Source of the DNA: Phalacrocorax aristotelis
Taxonomy: Eukaryota > Chordata > Aves > Suliformes > Phalacrocoracidae
DNA length: 64,000 nucleotides
Direction of reading: 5' to 3'
Assembly (NCBI RefSeq): GCF_949628215.1
Contig: NC_134276.1
Location: 32,366,226 to 32,430,225, forward strand
Shown here: positions 39,701 through 49,752 of the stretch, piece after piece
Layout of the letters: every line of letters starts with the position of its first letter
Numbering within the stretch: the stretch's first letter is position 1
Translations under genes and position numbers: made by a program
The notes under the pieces: generated by a model
Told to the model about the DNA's origin: nothing
Databases searched by the model: none
The model's input: the letters and a program-made list of their open reading frames with translations, nothing else

Positions 39701-42700
39701 TTGAACATGTAAGCTATCTCACTGCATATTCCCTACTTCACTGCCTTAACTTCTAACGCATGAAAGCATTTTACTAGCTTCTGTGAGTTACTTGTCTTAC
39801 TACCCACCACCTGAAGATCTACAGTCCCTTCAAACCTGCCTCTTCTGGCCCCATCCAAGTTAGCATGCATGCAAAACTGCTTGTACACACTGACTTGAAA
39901 TTAAATCCTATTAAATAGGTTACATGGATTCATGCTTGCATACAAAATAATGCAGTGTAACTAGAAGACTACGTCACTAAAATGCATACATATTCATCAA
40001 TTAGGCATGTAATCAAGTTTGGTTTTATCTAATAGATGGGTAAGATAAAAGTAAATTGCATGTTTTAATCAAGGGTGAGACAATTATCTGGGCAGTTGCC
40101 TTTTGCATGTTGTCTCTGAATTGCCCTTGGGGTGTTTTTTTTTTGTTGTTGTTTAAATGAAAGGTGAGATAGCCTTACATTTTCATTTCTTGAGTTGAAG
40201 TAGTATGGGCAAAAATTATACATTTCGCTTCATCTTAAGCAAATATAAAATATGCTGTGTACTAATGAGTGTTCCAATCTCGCGTCCAGGAAAACGCACA
40301 CTTTTTTGTTGCGGATATGATTATAGCATCGCTAGAAAAAATGAAATGTAATATCCTAAGCCAACAAGCAGAGTCCTGGGGTGTGGAGGAAACAAGTGGA
40401 TCGGATGGCAGCTATCACACTGATTTGGAGTTATCTTCTTACCCTGGAGTGAAGAAGTCCGATTCTTCTGTTGACTCTTCAGACAGTGGTTATGAAGGCA
40501 AGTTACTTAGTCTACAATGCAACCTTCTCTGACAGTCTTTGCCATTTATTTTTGTGCGAGAAAATACTAATTAATTTGGGCATTGCTTAGAACCAAATCC
40601 TCTGTTACCTTCTTCGAGTGTCTCAACAGGGCTGCTTTCCCTGAGGATCATTATGCCACAAGTGTTTTCCCTGTGGGTCAGGTTCTTCCTTTTGAGTGTT
40701 CACATCTGTGTTTTATGATAATTTTTTTTCTCTTTCACATGAAAAAGAGAATGTAAGGTTGAAGTGCCACATGCCAAGCACAACTCTCCATAAAGCATGG
40801 CTGTAGTTGGCTGGTTTTCTCTCTGCTTAAATCCTTTTTTTGTGGGTTTTGAAGCCTGGGTCTTTCCTTCTGTGCTTCTGCAGTATGCAGGTCAGGCCAC
40901 GCAACTGATTTGAGTGGAACTGCCCAGAGTATTCATTCACATATAGTTTTGAGGCAAGATAAGAAATGCTCGTGGCACTATAATGCTTGAGTCAGCACGT
41001 GCATTTTTAAGTAGTTTTTTAGTCTCTTGAGTAATACGGATCTTAGGGATAGAACTTAAGTCTAAAGTCTAAACGGCATAACTTGTGGGGAAAAACGAAT
41101 GGTGTGTTTGCACATGAAAAAGGGAGAGACCACTGATAGTATAAAATCTTTTGGTTTAGTCTCTAAAAGCTTCTTCCTAAGAAACTGAGGGACGTGCTAT
41201 ATGACAGGCTCCTAAGAATTGGCTTTCTCTGTGTGTGTATATATAAAAACAAATTTTAAAAATTGCTCTGTAAATACAGGCTGTGTGCTAAAGTTTTGGT
41301 AAGCAAAGGAAAATATAAATATAATTGCAGCTACTCTATAAATGCAGGAAGAGTTTAACTGGTGGTGTCTTTGTTCTGGACAGGCTGTGCTCTGCTGCCT
41401 GTCAGCTCCCCCGTGCATCTACCATTACATCGTGAGGTTACCAGATTTCGTTGCCACAGTGACTCAGAGGATGAGTATGTAATTATTGGTAAGGCTTTAA
41501 AATTATAAGTGCAGAAACAGCTCTATTGTTCAGCTGAATCTATTGCATTGTTTGGGAAATCTGTTGGCTTAATAGATGTTATCACAGGAGAAGTCACATG
41601 AGAAAATGGAAAGAGCGATGTATGCATGACTCTTTATTAGAACACATGCAGAAATAACACAGTGGTGAAGGATTTCCCTTCTACAAAATAATACATATGC
41701 TGGTTTAAGGGGCTGAAATTATGCTTAAGGATTAAACCCATTGAATGTGGGGGACGAAAGTGTGAAACTGGCACAGCTTCAGCTAACTATAGCAGCATGG
41801 TATGAGAGAATTTAGGATGTGATAATTTCCTCATTAAAGAGGTTGATTAGGTTTTAGGTCACCCTCCCTCTGTTTCAGGACTAGAGCAGACTGTCCCTTT
41901 TTAGTCACCAGTGCTCTGCTTTTCAGGGCATCCTGAGTTTCTTTGGTTGCTTTCTGGTTTTTACATACACGGAAATAAAACACCTTAAAAGTAGCCTGAG
42001 CAACACTTAACCTCTCTCTTATTTTTTCCTGTTAACAAATGCTTTTTTATTGCTCCTTTTGGTTTTAGAGATTCACTTATTTTTTCACTTCCTCTCTGCA
42101 TAATCTAAGAGTGAAGAACCAGCTCCCAAAACTGCATTTCTAGTAGCAAGAGTTATTTTGACGTGTATGAATGGGGAAGCATTTGTCTTCACAACAATAT
42201 TGCGAGGCCAAAACTAATGCTACCATTGTGAACACCTTGTCTGCATGAACATATTTTGTCAATGTAAACATAATGAAGTGTGTGCTTTCATTCCATTCAC
42301 CTCACCTGTTAGTAACTTGCTTATAGCATTAGCTGGCATGTTTGTGATTGGTGCCTCCAAATATCTGTATGTGCACTCTGCTGGTTCTCTGTGTTATTAT
42401 TTATGTCTAGTGCCTTCTGGCTGGACCCGGACTAGTAGGCAGTTAGTCTCTCCTTACCAGTCCTCCTGCTCTTGAAGGGAGGCTGGTGGTGATGATATGA
42501 TGCATAGATATTAGGGAGTACCCTTCACCAGCAGATGTCGGAGATCTGCAGAGGAGATAAGACTCCTTATGCCTGTTCTACAACCAGGGCTGAGGTTATT
42601 TCCCACATCCAGCAAGGGTATTGTAAAGATGAATGTATTTGAAACTGACACGATGGTAACACAGAAGGTAGATTTAAAACAGTGCTGAGTAACAAAAGCT

Positions 42701-45700
42701 TTGTTTCTTAGATGGCTCGATAAAATTTTCTCCTTTACCGCAGAACTTGAAGACCTTGAAAATCTGTCTGTCACCCCAGATGAAAGGTAATGCTGTGTAT
42801 TTTTACTATAATAGCCCAGTGGCACTACCTTTTCTGATGACCAGCTTTTTGATAACTCTTCTGGCCAGGGTGGGGAAAGGTGTGGGAGTGGTAAATTTGG
42901 TCCTGCCAAGGAAGGGGAAGGAATGCTGCTTGACAGCAAATGTCTGTGGCGCTTGGCTTAAGAGAGCGTTTCTCTGGTCCCAGAGTGTTGCTGGAGGGTG
43001 GTGGCTGTGGCTCTGTGAGGGCCTGGGTGTATCAAAGCAAGGGAATGGGAATGAAGGCATGGGAGAAAACTTTTCAGGGATGCAGAAGAGGCAGCAGAGC
43101 TGCTGCTGACATGCTGCTATTTTTCACTGTCTGTATTGCTTAACTTTCAGATCATCTTCTGAACCAGGCAGCAATTCTGCTGAAGCAACAGCCCAGGAGT
43201 TGTGCAGAGCTTTCAGAAAACACTGGTTGCAGACAGACTCTGCAGTTCAACTGTCTGGTTGCCTGAGCTCATCTAAGCAGAGAGTGAGTCTGAGCCAAAA
43301 ACAGCGGGCTCTTTATGCGGTTCCCCAAATAGTCATTGTCTCACTGCAGCTGCTTCACTGTTAGGGAAAGGGGGAAGCTGCATTAAAAAAATACAACACC
43401 CAAAAACAAAAACAAAGAAAATAAATACAGACAAGTACTTCCAGTTTATTAGTTCACTTTAGATAAATTTTTAGAAGAGTTCTCTCTTTAGCAATTTTCA
43501 GCACATTAAGGTGTGCAGCTGTGAACAATCAGGCTGCACTTTCTTCTGGGACTGATACAAGGGACTTTGTCTGAGGGGAGAGTACATGCAGGTGAAAACT
43601 GAACTTTTAAAATCCTGGAGAGTAAAGGGAGGTGTTTAATAGCATTTAACATATGTCCAGCTGATGGGCTGTTCATCAGAAGAGTTTGTCTTTCTCAATA
43701 GTCTGTGCTGAAAGAAGAGATTCCAAGAGAGCTTGAGTCCAGTTTGAATCTGGCTGAAGAAATAAAGATCATATCCAAATTAAGAGGATCTTCTGGCTGG
43801 GCCCCGCCAAGATCACAGATTATATTTAATATTCACCCTTCAGTCAAGTAAGTCTAAGGGATCCGAGCGTTGTCATTTAGTACAATGCATGGGGATTTGT
43901 CTAAAACCTGCTGAAGCTGATGGAAGGAGCCTGGGTAATTTAACGGAACCAAAGGTTAGGGCTAGTCCATGGCACGGCCTTCTGCAGTGTCTGTCCCCAG
44001 CTTCGCTGGAAAGCAGATGGCATCTTTTTCCCCTCTGTTGGCACATCCTGATTAACATGGCACATGTGCTTCTACATGTGATAATACACGTACTGTTTGG
44101 TGTTACAGTGGCAGTGTGCTTAGCTGCACTCTTAAAAATTTCATTGTGTAAGGCTACCTGGAGAATCTAAGAGTTTCCTCACTTCCCTGCTGATATTTTA
44201 TGGATAGTAGGTTTTCAGAAAGGAGGGAGAAGACGGGTCCTGTTTGGGGAAACCACTGTCCCACTCTGCATAAAGAGCTGATAAATGCACACAGTAGGCA
44301 AACTGGCTAATCCCCTGTGTTGTTGCAGGTCCAGTTGCTCTTCCGGTTGCAGATGTGGATTTCCTCCTCCCTCTTGATATTGATGCCACCTTAAGAAATG
44401 AAAAAGAATTTAATTCTTGGAAAAAGTCATATTTAGAAGCAGTAATTGATGGTGTATTCCCCACAGAACAGCTGGGAGACTCCCACTAAAATAATAATCT
44501 GCATCTCCTTCCAGAACCCCCTTCTTTATGGGGAGAGGTAGAAGTCAGCTCCTAACTGGGATGTTTTCACTGGTGCCAGCATTGTTTTCTTGTGCTTTGG
44601 GGGAGAATGTTAATTAAGCTGTGTTTTGGATGCTGAAAGATGAAACTATTTGCCTCTGTGTTGCAGGAGAGATGCAGTGGTGGCTGCCCAAAACTTCACG
44701 TGTGTTGGTTGTGGAACTCCGATAGAAAGCAGTAAGTATTACCAAAAGGAGGGGAAAAAACCCTAATAAATTCAGTCCCAGTCAGGCCATAATCTTCACC
44801 AACATAGATATACCAAAACTGTAAAATCACCTGAGCTAGAATTAAAATCTCACTGTTGGATGGCCTGCAGTAATAAAACAGGCAGTGGGATCTTACGACT
44901 GCCTGGAATTTCTCACTCTGGACAGAATACAATGCTTGACAGATGTCCTTCTCATACACAGTAGACATTCACAACAGTCAACAGCAAAACAGGAAAAGCT
45001 ATTAAAAAAAAACAACAACAACAACCAAGCTTCCAGGCTGGAAAGTGCTGGTTTTACATCTTCCAATGGTTTCTTTCGATAATTTACACATTTCCAGAAG
45101 TCTCTTTTTAGAGACTTAATGGAAGCGTTATGCGAGCCTATGGAATGTGTGGGTTTGCTCTTTTGGGGTGTCTTTTTACAACTTTTTTCTTTAATCTTGA
45201 TCACAAAATTCTGCTTGTGTTTTAGTTATGATATTTTGAGAACTGCTTGAAAGCATGATGACTTACAGGTTTGACAACCAGACCTTACCTAAGAAATCTT
45301 TGAAGTGGCTTTCAAGACTTGTTCTAGGTCTGCTAACAAAAGAGCAGCATTTGTGATGGCCTGTGAAGTGTCAACAATCTGTGATGGCACATTAACTTGA
45401 GCAAACTGGAGATGCTGAGGTAGCTGGGAAAAAACCACAAACCCCTTTATATGTAAAAGTATTATACAAATGTGACTCCAAGAGCAGCTTGTCTTTCCAT
45501 TTGGTGGAAGTATTTTGCTGTGTGGTTTATTCTGTCTCTTTTTTGTGGGTAAAGCAGGGATGGTTTCTCTAAGATCTCATGGTGGTAATCTGTTCAGTTT
45601 GACAAATATGGAAATGAGGAAAGCTTTCTCTTCTAATGCAAACTACAGACCTTACGCATGTGTTTACCACAATAATAAAAATCCCTACTTAAAAATAAAA

Positions 45701-48700
45701 AATTTTTAAAAAACCCTTGCTCCTCACTCCAGTAGGCCTAAGTTATTTAGACAGAATAGGCATACAGGCAAGAGATACATCTAATCCAAAGGTATTATTT
45801 TTAGTATAATTATACATCTTATAATTGTTTATTGATTTGTATTTTTATATTGTTGTATTGTTTAAAATAATTAAATAAAAAATTATATACATTATCATGC
45901 AATCCAAAGAGATCCCATAAATATTCACAATTTCATTGCTATCTACCTGCAGAATATATCAGGAGACTCCGCTATTGTGACTACCTGGGGAAATACTTTT
46001 GTGACTGCTGCCACAGCTATGCCCAGTCTCCCATTCCTGCCCGAATACTGATGAAGTGGGACTTCAAAAAATACTACGTATGCAACTTCTCCAAACACCT
46101 TCTGGACAGCATATGGCAGCACCCAATTTTCAATGTGTCATGTATTAACAAAGCCCTCTACACCAAAAGTAAAGAAATGGACAGGGTGAGGGTAGGTGTG
46201 GCCTTTTGTATTGGGAATTTGTGGGTCAGAGACTTTTGGGAAGAACTCCTTAGGGCAGGTCATCCTTTGCCGTGTGTGTATGTAGGAAGGAGGCAAAGTT
46301 GGTTTCTTCACACTTCGGCTTGTCCCATCGCTGCTGCTGGGGCTTACCCTACTCCCCTCAGATGAAGGGGGAGGAGGGAGAAGTTTCCAACTTATGCCAG
46401 AGGTCTCATTTTCCCCCTTGTCTTTCAGAGGTGTTTCCTTATTGGTTTCCAATTTTAGCTCATGGGGGTAGCTGGGTTCCGGCAGTAAATGCTTACCTTT
46501 GCTTGGCAATTGGGTGTTGGAAAGTTTTGAACTCCTTAATTTTGTGGGCTGTTAGAGAAAACACCCTTGGCTCATCTAAAGGCTGTACCTCCTACAGCTT
46601 GAGGAAGGGTGCTCTGCCGAAGGTAACAAGTTGCCACGCGCTCCCTTCTTATCTGAGGAGACACTTATCTGTTCTTACACATGCTTGGGTCATCTTGGTG
46701 TGCTGACATGGAGCCATTTGTAGCATTAGGAATTGCTTCCCTTGTCGGTAAATAAAAGTAGTCTTTTGCCTTCCTTGGCCTTTTGTGCATTAGAAAATCC
46801 ATTTGTTTAATTCTGTGCTGAGTGTGAAGTTCCTATTTTTAGGTGTGGCTTGATGTACTGACAAGGGTTGCTGACTCCCATAGAGGTGTTCCTCCCTTAT
46901 GAATATATAAATGCAATTGCATTTCATTTAAAAGTTGTTTTGTTTTTGCCCTTTATCTTTTAGGAGGCACAAGAACAGCTTTTTCATTTAAAAAAGCTTT
47001 TGAAAACCTGCAGGTTTGGTGAAAGGTATGGGCCATGATTGTGCATGAAAAATAGCTTGCTAAAATGTACCTAAGATGCTTATAGAGCCACCTTCTCAAG
47101 AGACATTAGAGTGCAGTTTTAAATGAGTTAATATGATCATTAGAGAAAAATCTGTTAACAAAACTTCCGTCTATCGCATTGCAGGTGTTGAGTGAAGAAC
47201 AGTTTTTCTGTTGGCTTTCTGTTTCTTGTAACAGACATTTGGTTTTAAACACTGAATGATTTTTGTTAGGTGTATATTTTTTCCTAATGTCTCTCTTAGG
47301 TTCTCACTCGTTCTTAAAAGGTCAAAGATACTTATGTATATCTCTGAGGTGATTTGTCTTTTAAAAAAATATTAACAAATGTGTTCCTTGAGGGTTTAAA
47401 TCTGTCATAATGCTCAATTTTTAGTTTTTTACAAAAGTATTCAGCTTAAAGTAGTAACCAAAAGCGATAAATACCAAAACATTACCTTATTTGTTGCTGC
47501 AATTTAAAGATTTTTGGTATTCATCTTCACAAACTATGGGCGTAACTAATAGGTAGACATGGGAATGATAAAACCTTTACTGCAGAATTGCTGTCCTCTT
47601 TAAAATACATTTCTATTTAATTTTGGTGAACAATATGTAATTGATGCATAAAAGAGGTCTATATCAAAGAGAGAACATAGCCTACTTTTAAAGCTTCTTT
47701 TGCTTATGTCTGTTTTTAATGTCTCTCTTCTGGACAACTGCTTGTGATTCCATTATAGAAATAAGCATTAGGAACTTCACTGTACCCTTGACATTGGTGA
47801 TATTTTAAAAGTTCAGTGTTCACCCGCTCAGTACAAGCATAATTTCACCTGAATGTGACCTACGCAGGATAAAAACCCTCAAAGTTCTCTTTGGAAGAAA
47901 AAAAAACCAAAAAAGCAAATAACCCTAGCTTATTGCATTAACTGTATGGGATTTTACGTACTGTTCCTGAGGCAGGAGAGAGGCCTTTACACATTATTTA
48001 AGAATTGCTGGAATAACTGCGCATGGCAACTGCAACGCCCGAGGGATGCACGTTTAAAGCAGACGCTTTATTCTAAATCTCAAACCCTCTAGTTTTTGTT
48101 AATGTGATCTCAAATTGGGAGAGGAGGTGGGATTTAGCATGACCTTGCCTTGTGTGATCCCAGGGTGACTAGAGAAGTTAAAGAAGATTATTCTTCAAAT
48201 ATACTTGAAACACAGATTTTTGTAACTTGGTTTGTCTTTTCTTTCTCTCTGTAGAGTACTGAAAGAATTTGAACAGGTGCCCAGGCATCTGACAGAGGAG
48301 CTGCATCTCTTCTCACTGGATGATCTGGTGAAGACCAAACGAGGGCAGTTACTGCCCCTACTTAAAGATATTCTGAAGAGCTCCACCTCCCATGTGGATG
48401 GTTGCGAGGTAAGGCAAAGCCAGGGCTCTGAGTGTCCTTTCAGCTGCTAGCGTGAGGAATATCCCTCCTAACATTTCTAAGTAGATTTTTCGTAGATTAA
48501 AAGTAAATAAACTCTCTTGCTGTCCTTTGTAGCTCTGTCAAGCAAAGGGGTTTATCTGTGAATTCTGTCAGAGCGCCGATCTGCTCTTTCCATATCAGAT
48601 TGCCAAATGCAAAAGGTGCACAGGTATGTTCCAGACCAAACAATTTTTTTTCTTTCTTCCTTGGGGGGATGTTGCTGGGTAAAACTGTTCAGACTTGTTT

Positions 48701-49188
48701 TAGGAAGACATTGAGAGCTTGCTTCACTGAAGCGTGTGTATGTGAAAGCCATGGATAGCATGTATCTTTGAAAACCAGCCTGTGGCAGCTGTCTTGCATC
48801 AGTGAATTCAGAGAGCAAAAACCAGGGACTTGCCTGAACATAATTGCGGCTGCAGGGGGAGGCTATTTTTTGGGTCTACGCATGAGAGAGCGCCTGGGAC
48901 AGTTTAGTTCAGTCATAGTTACTACAGTGGTGATTGTTGTCCCAGCCTTACACTGCTTCTGTTTACTTTTATGCTTGGGTGAACTAGATAGTTGTGTTCC
49001 TTGAGGGATGTTCTATTGATTCATTTTTTTAATACGCTTTTTCCTGAATGTTAAACTGCTTGTATGTATAAACAGAGTGCAAAACATGCTTTCACAAAGC
49101 ATGCTTCAAATCTGGAGGCTGCCCCAAATGTCTGCGGATCGCAGCTCGGAGGACGCTTTCAGAAACTCCATCACTGGTGCCTCCATGA
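27710..49188 (+). CDS. RUBCNL: Rubicon-like autophagy enhancer (Pacer), 15 coding exons
   Basis: Joining 27710-27781, 29931-30039, 32225-32896, 36993-37078, 40290-40497, 41384-41488, 42744-42786, 43151-43283, 43702-43847, 44667-44731, 45953-46191, 46964-47025, 48255-48408, 48533-48623 and 49076-49188 gives one open frame of 765 residues, with every exon-exon phase matching. Seen: a low-complexity acidic N-terminus, a conserved block ([12 protein letters not shown], about residues 314-340), then a C-terminal Rubicon-homology domain from about residue 500 with CxxC pairs at C537/C540, C563/C566, C707/C710, C724/C727, C730/C733 and C744/C747. Known of the family: vertebrate Pacer binds UVRAG, the class III PI3K complex, HOPS and STX17 at autophagosomes and promotes their fusion with lysosomes, opposing Rubicon; its RH domain contacts Rab7. 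There is no RUN domain, which separates it from RUBCN itself. By recall the human protein is about 660 residues, so this model is longer at the N-terminus. The identity is secure; the exact start is less so. Confidence 0.96.
27782..29930 (+). other. RUBCNL intron 2
   Basis: A 2.1-kb intron. Its main structure is a poly-G tract (28811-28838, listed separately); the rest is AT-rich non-coding sequence. No further exon is needed between exons 2 and 3, since their phases agree. Confidence 0.75.
28811..28838 (+). repeat. Poly-G tract
   Basis: Eighteen G, one C, then nine G. It is able to form G-quadruplexes on the + strand, which is also the sense strand of the RUBCNL intron. The copy number is likely to be unreliable in assembly. 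Confidence 0.95.
29931..30039 (+). CDS. RUBCNL: RUBCNL exon 3 (residues 25-60)
   Basis: The acceptor TTCTTGTTCTAG ends at 29930 and the donor is CTCAG|GTATAC at 30039/30040. The 109-nt exon is open only in the frame set by exon 2 (reads [15 protein letters not shown]...) and leaves one base, G, that completes GAT with the first two bases of exon 4. This exon is needed to bridge the phases of exons 2 and 4, which is good independent support. It is serine-rich with no recognised domain. Confidence 0.8.
30040..32224 (+). other. RUBCNL intron 3
   Basis: A 2.2-kb intron, AT-rich with T-runs at 30487-30496 and 30511-30520. A minus-strand open frame at 30880-31215 has no recognisable family and no splice or promoter context. 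No other feature seen. Confidence 0.7.
32225..32896 (+). CDS. RUBCNL: RUBCNL exon 4, large acidic/serine-rich exon (residues 61-284)
   Basis: The acceptor is TCTGAACAG ending at 32224 and the donor ACAG|GTAACT at 32896/32897. This is the largest exon, 672 nt. It contains an acidic serine-aspartate stretch at residues 120-137 ([18 protein letters not shown]) followed by a short motif around residues 148-156 (TDIRFTRHR). The motif resembles the QLDIRLMRHK region near the N-terminus of human RUBCNL as I recall it. The rest is Ser/Thr/Pro-rich and probably disordered; in the mammalian protein this region carries regulatory phosphorylation. Entry is in phase 1 and exit in phase 1. Confidence 0.93.
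32897..36992 (+). other. RUBCNL intron 4
   Basis: A 4.1-kb intron, the largest in the gene. It holds short T-runs and a small (AT)n stretch at 36213-36225. Open frames of 60-140 codons on both strands show no known motif. No repeat of a recognised family was identified by eye. Confidence 0.7.
36993..37078 (+). CDS. RUBCNL: RUBCNL exon 5 (residues 285-313)
   Basis: The acceptor TTATACCTGCAG ends at 36992 and the donor is GAAG|GTGAGG at 37078/37079. The 86-nt exon ends LPEDVEK and runs directly into ENAHF of exon 6, matching LPVDVEKENAHF in the mammalian protein by recall. A second CAG inside the exon (at about 37044) could act as an alternative acceptor, but it would drop conserved sequence and I do not favour it. 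Confidence 0.9.
37079..40289 (+). other. RUBCNL intron 5
   Basis: A 3.2-kb intron with an AT-rich start (37260-37330) and no recognised element. A phrase resembling a CR1 3' end near 38480-38500 is too short to call. Confidence 0.7.
40290..40497 (+). CDS. RUBCNL: RUBCNL exon 6, conserved [12 protein letters not shown] block (residues 314-382)
   Basis: The acceptor is CGCGTCCAG ending at 40289. The frame reads [20 protein letters not shown] and continues [10 protein letters not shown], one of the best conserved non-RH segments of RUBCNL. The end of the exon is serine-rich and closes with SDSGYEG. The donor is GAAG|GCAAGT at 40497/40498, a GC rather than GT donor. It is the only choice that keeps the frame open into exon 7. 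Confidence 0.94.
40498..41383 (+). other. RUBCNL intron 6, GC-AG class
   Basis: The intron begins GCAAGT after ...TATGAAG and ends TTCTGGACAG. The rest of the donor (AG|GCAAGT) matches the strict consensus that GC donors need to pair with U1. The nearest GT (40502-40503) would shift the frame and reach a stop within exon 7. No other gene is seen in this intron. Confidence 0.88.
41384..41488 (+). CDS. RUBCNL: RUBCNL exon 7 (residues 383-417)
   Basis: The acceptor TTGTTCTGGACAG ends at 41383 and the donor is ATTG|GTAAGG at 41488/41489. The exon reads [18 protein letters not shown], then an acidic stretch [10 protein letters not shown]. The CALLPVSS start matches CAVLQVSP after SGYEG in human by recall, which also confirms the unusual donor of the previous exon. 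It enters and leaves in phase 1. Confidence 0.93.
41489..42743 (+). other. RUBCNL intron 7
   Basis: A 1.25-kb intron with no recognised element. The remaining introns are shorter: 42787-43150, 43284-43701, 43848-44666, 44732-45952, 46192-46963, 47026-48254, 48409-48532 and 48624-49075. They hold only AT-rich sequence, most marked at 45690-45900, and a short (CAA)n run near 45010-45025. Confidence 0.7.
42744..42786 (+). CDS. RUBCNL: RUBCNL exon 8, micro-sized exon (residues 418-431)
   Basis: Only 43 nt. The acceptor CTTTACCGCAG ends at 42743 and the donor is GAAAG|GTAATG at 42786/42787. It reads [14 protein letters not shown] and completes VIIELEDL with exon 7, similar to VILELGDF in human by recall. 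It is too short to be found by ORF length, but phase, splice sites and homology agree. Confidence 0.9.
43151..43283 (+). CDS. RUBCNL: RUBCNL exon 9 (residues 432-476)
   Basis: The acceptor TTAACTTTCAG ends at 43150 and the donor is CAGAGA|GTGAGT at 43283/43284. It contains [14 protein letters not shown], an amphipathic helix-like segment resembling AKELYRVFQKCW in the human protein by recall. The flanks are serine-rich. It leaves in phase 0. Confidence 0.92.
43702..43847 (+). CDS. RUBCNL: RUBCNL exon 10, start of the RH-domain region (residues 477-524)
   Basis: The acceptor TCTTTCTCAATAG ends at 43701 and the donor is TCAA|GTAAGT at 43847/43848. It reads ...[20 protein letters not shown] and IFNIHPSVK. 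The [15 protein letters not shown] string is highly conserved in RUBCNL and leads into the zinc-binding RH domain. Confidence 0.95.
44667..44731 (+). CDS. RUBCNL: RUBCNL exon 11, first zinc CxxC (residues 525-547)
   Basis: The acceptor is TGTGTTGCAG ending at 44666 and the donor AGCA|GTAAGT at 44731/44732. It reads [21 protein letters not shown]537 and C540 form the first CxxC pair of the RH domain. Confidence 0.94.
45953..46191 (+). CDS. RUBCNL: RUBCNL exon 12, RH-domain core (residues 547-626)
   Basis: The acceptor TATCTACCTGCAG ends at 45952. It reads [20 protein letters not shown], then [20 protein letters not shown], and a helical segment ending KEMDRVR. C555, C563, C565, C566 and H567 are candidate zinc ligands. 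The preferred donor is GTGAGG|GTAGGT at 46191/46192. A second donor six bases upstream (GACAGG|GTGAGG, 46185/46186) would remove only two residues, VR. Confidence 0.95.
46964..47025 (+). CDS. RUBCNL: RUBCNL exon 13, RH-domain helix (residues 627-646)
   Basis: The acceptor CTTTATCTTTTAG ends at 46963 and the donor is GAAAG|GTATGG at 47025/47026. It reads [20 protein letters not shown], almost the same as the human helix [18 protein letters not shown] by recall. Phase 0 entry, phase 2 exit. Confidence 0.94.
48255..48408 (+). CDS. RUBCNL: RUBCNL exon 14, RH domain (residues 647-698)
   Basis: The acceptor TTTCTCTCTGTAG ends at 48254 and the donor is GCGAG|GTAAGG at 48408/48409. It reads [20 protein letters not shown], then [20 protein letters not shown] and ends DGCE. 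This all-helical part of the RH domain is strongly conserved. Confidence 0.95.
48533..48623 (+). CDS. RUBCNL: RUBCNL exon 15, RH zinc cluster (residues 699-728)
   Basis: The acceptor TGTCCTTTGTAG ends at 48532 and the donor is CACAG|GTATGT at 48623/48624. It reads [13 protein letters not shown]... and ends KCKRCT. Cysteines C700, C707, C710, C724 and C727 belong to the C-terminal zinc cluster. The preceding intron is only 124 nt. Confidence 0.95.
49076..49188 (+). CDS. RUBCNL: RUBCNL exon 16, last coding exon (residues 729-765, stop)
   Basis: The acceptor TATAAACAG ends at 49075. It reads [20 protein letters not shown], a short Ser/Thr tail, and ends VPP before TGA at 49186-49188. C730, C733, H735, C738, C744 and C747 complete the RH zinc-binding pattern. 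The family normally ends about 20 residues after the last CxxC, as here. Confidence 0.96.
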
Positions 49189-49752
49189 AACTGGATTCCT
49201 CTGACTGCTGATTTCAGAAGATGCTCAAAGCCAAATCTTCAGGTGCCTTACTAAGAATTAAATAATGTTGTTTTAGACATTACTCTCTTTAATGTGTGTC
49301 TCCTTTATGGGGGGTTAAAAAAAAGAAAAAAAAAGAAGAAAAAAGAAAAAGAAGACTTCAGTATCGTTGTTGAAAACTCATCCTAAAGGACTTTCATCTT
49401 AACTGGTGACAGAAAGAATGGATGTGAATTCTGTGAGCAGCCTTTTGTTGCTATGTTTTGTTGTTGTATGTAAGATTTTTAATATTATATTTTTCCATAT
49501 GAAAATTATTATTCTCTGTAATTCTGCAAATAATGTACAGATAGTAAATGAATGTTGAAAATCCTTACCTGTGTTGGATTTTGGAAAGAGGAAAAAGTGG
49601 TAAAGTACGAAATCATTCTCTCAAAAGCTCTACAATAGAAAAAGCTTGTCTGGAAGCTTTAGGGAGATGCTGATCTGAAATTCTGTTCTGCCAAGTGCTT
49701 AATGTGAACCAGTGGATTTTAAGTTTCTTTTAAATAGATGTGTTGGACAGCT
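49189..49752 (+). other. RUBCNL: Probable RUBCNL 3' UTR
   Basis: AT-rich sequence after the stop, with no open frame. A possible ATTAAA poly(A) signal lies at 49257-49262, followed about 35 nt later by a TG-rich element; no canonical AATAAA occurs before the LTR at 49753. A purine tract (49317-49354) and several TGTA motifs are present. The true 3' end cannot be fixed from sequence alone and could run into or past the LTR. Confidence 0.5.
49317..49354 (+). repeat. A-rich purine tract in the RUBCNL 3' region
   Basis: About 38 bases of only A and G, mostly runs of 4-9 A broken by single G. It is simple sequence and may be polymorphic; it also could cause internal oligo-dT priming in cDNA data. 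Confidence 0.85.

Noticed and set aside
40498-40510. GT donor at 40502-40503 for exon 6
   Set aside because: It would shift the frame and meet a stop in exon 7, whereas the GC donor four bases upstream keeps the conserved protein.
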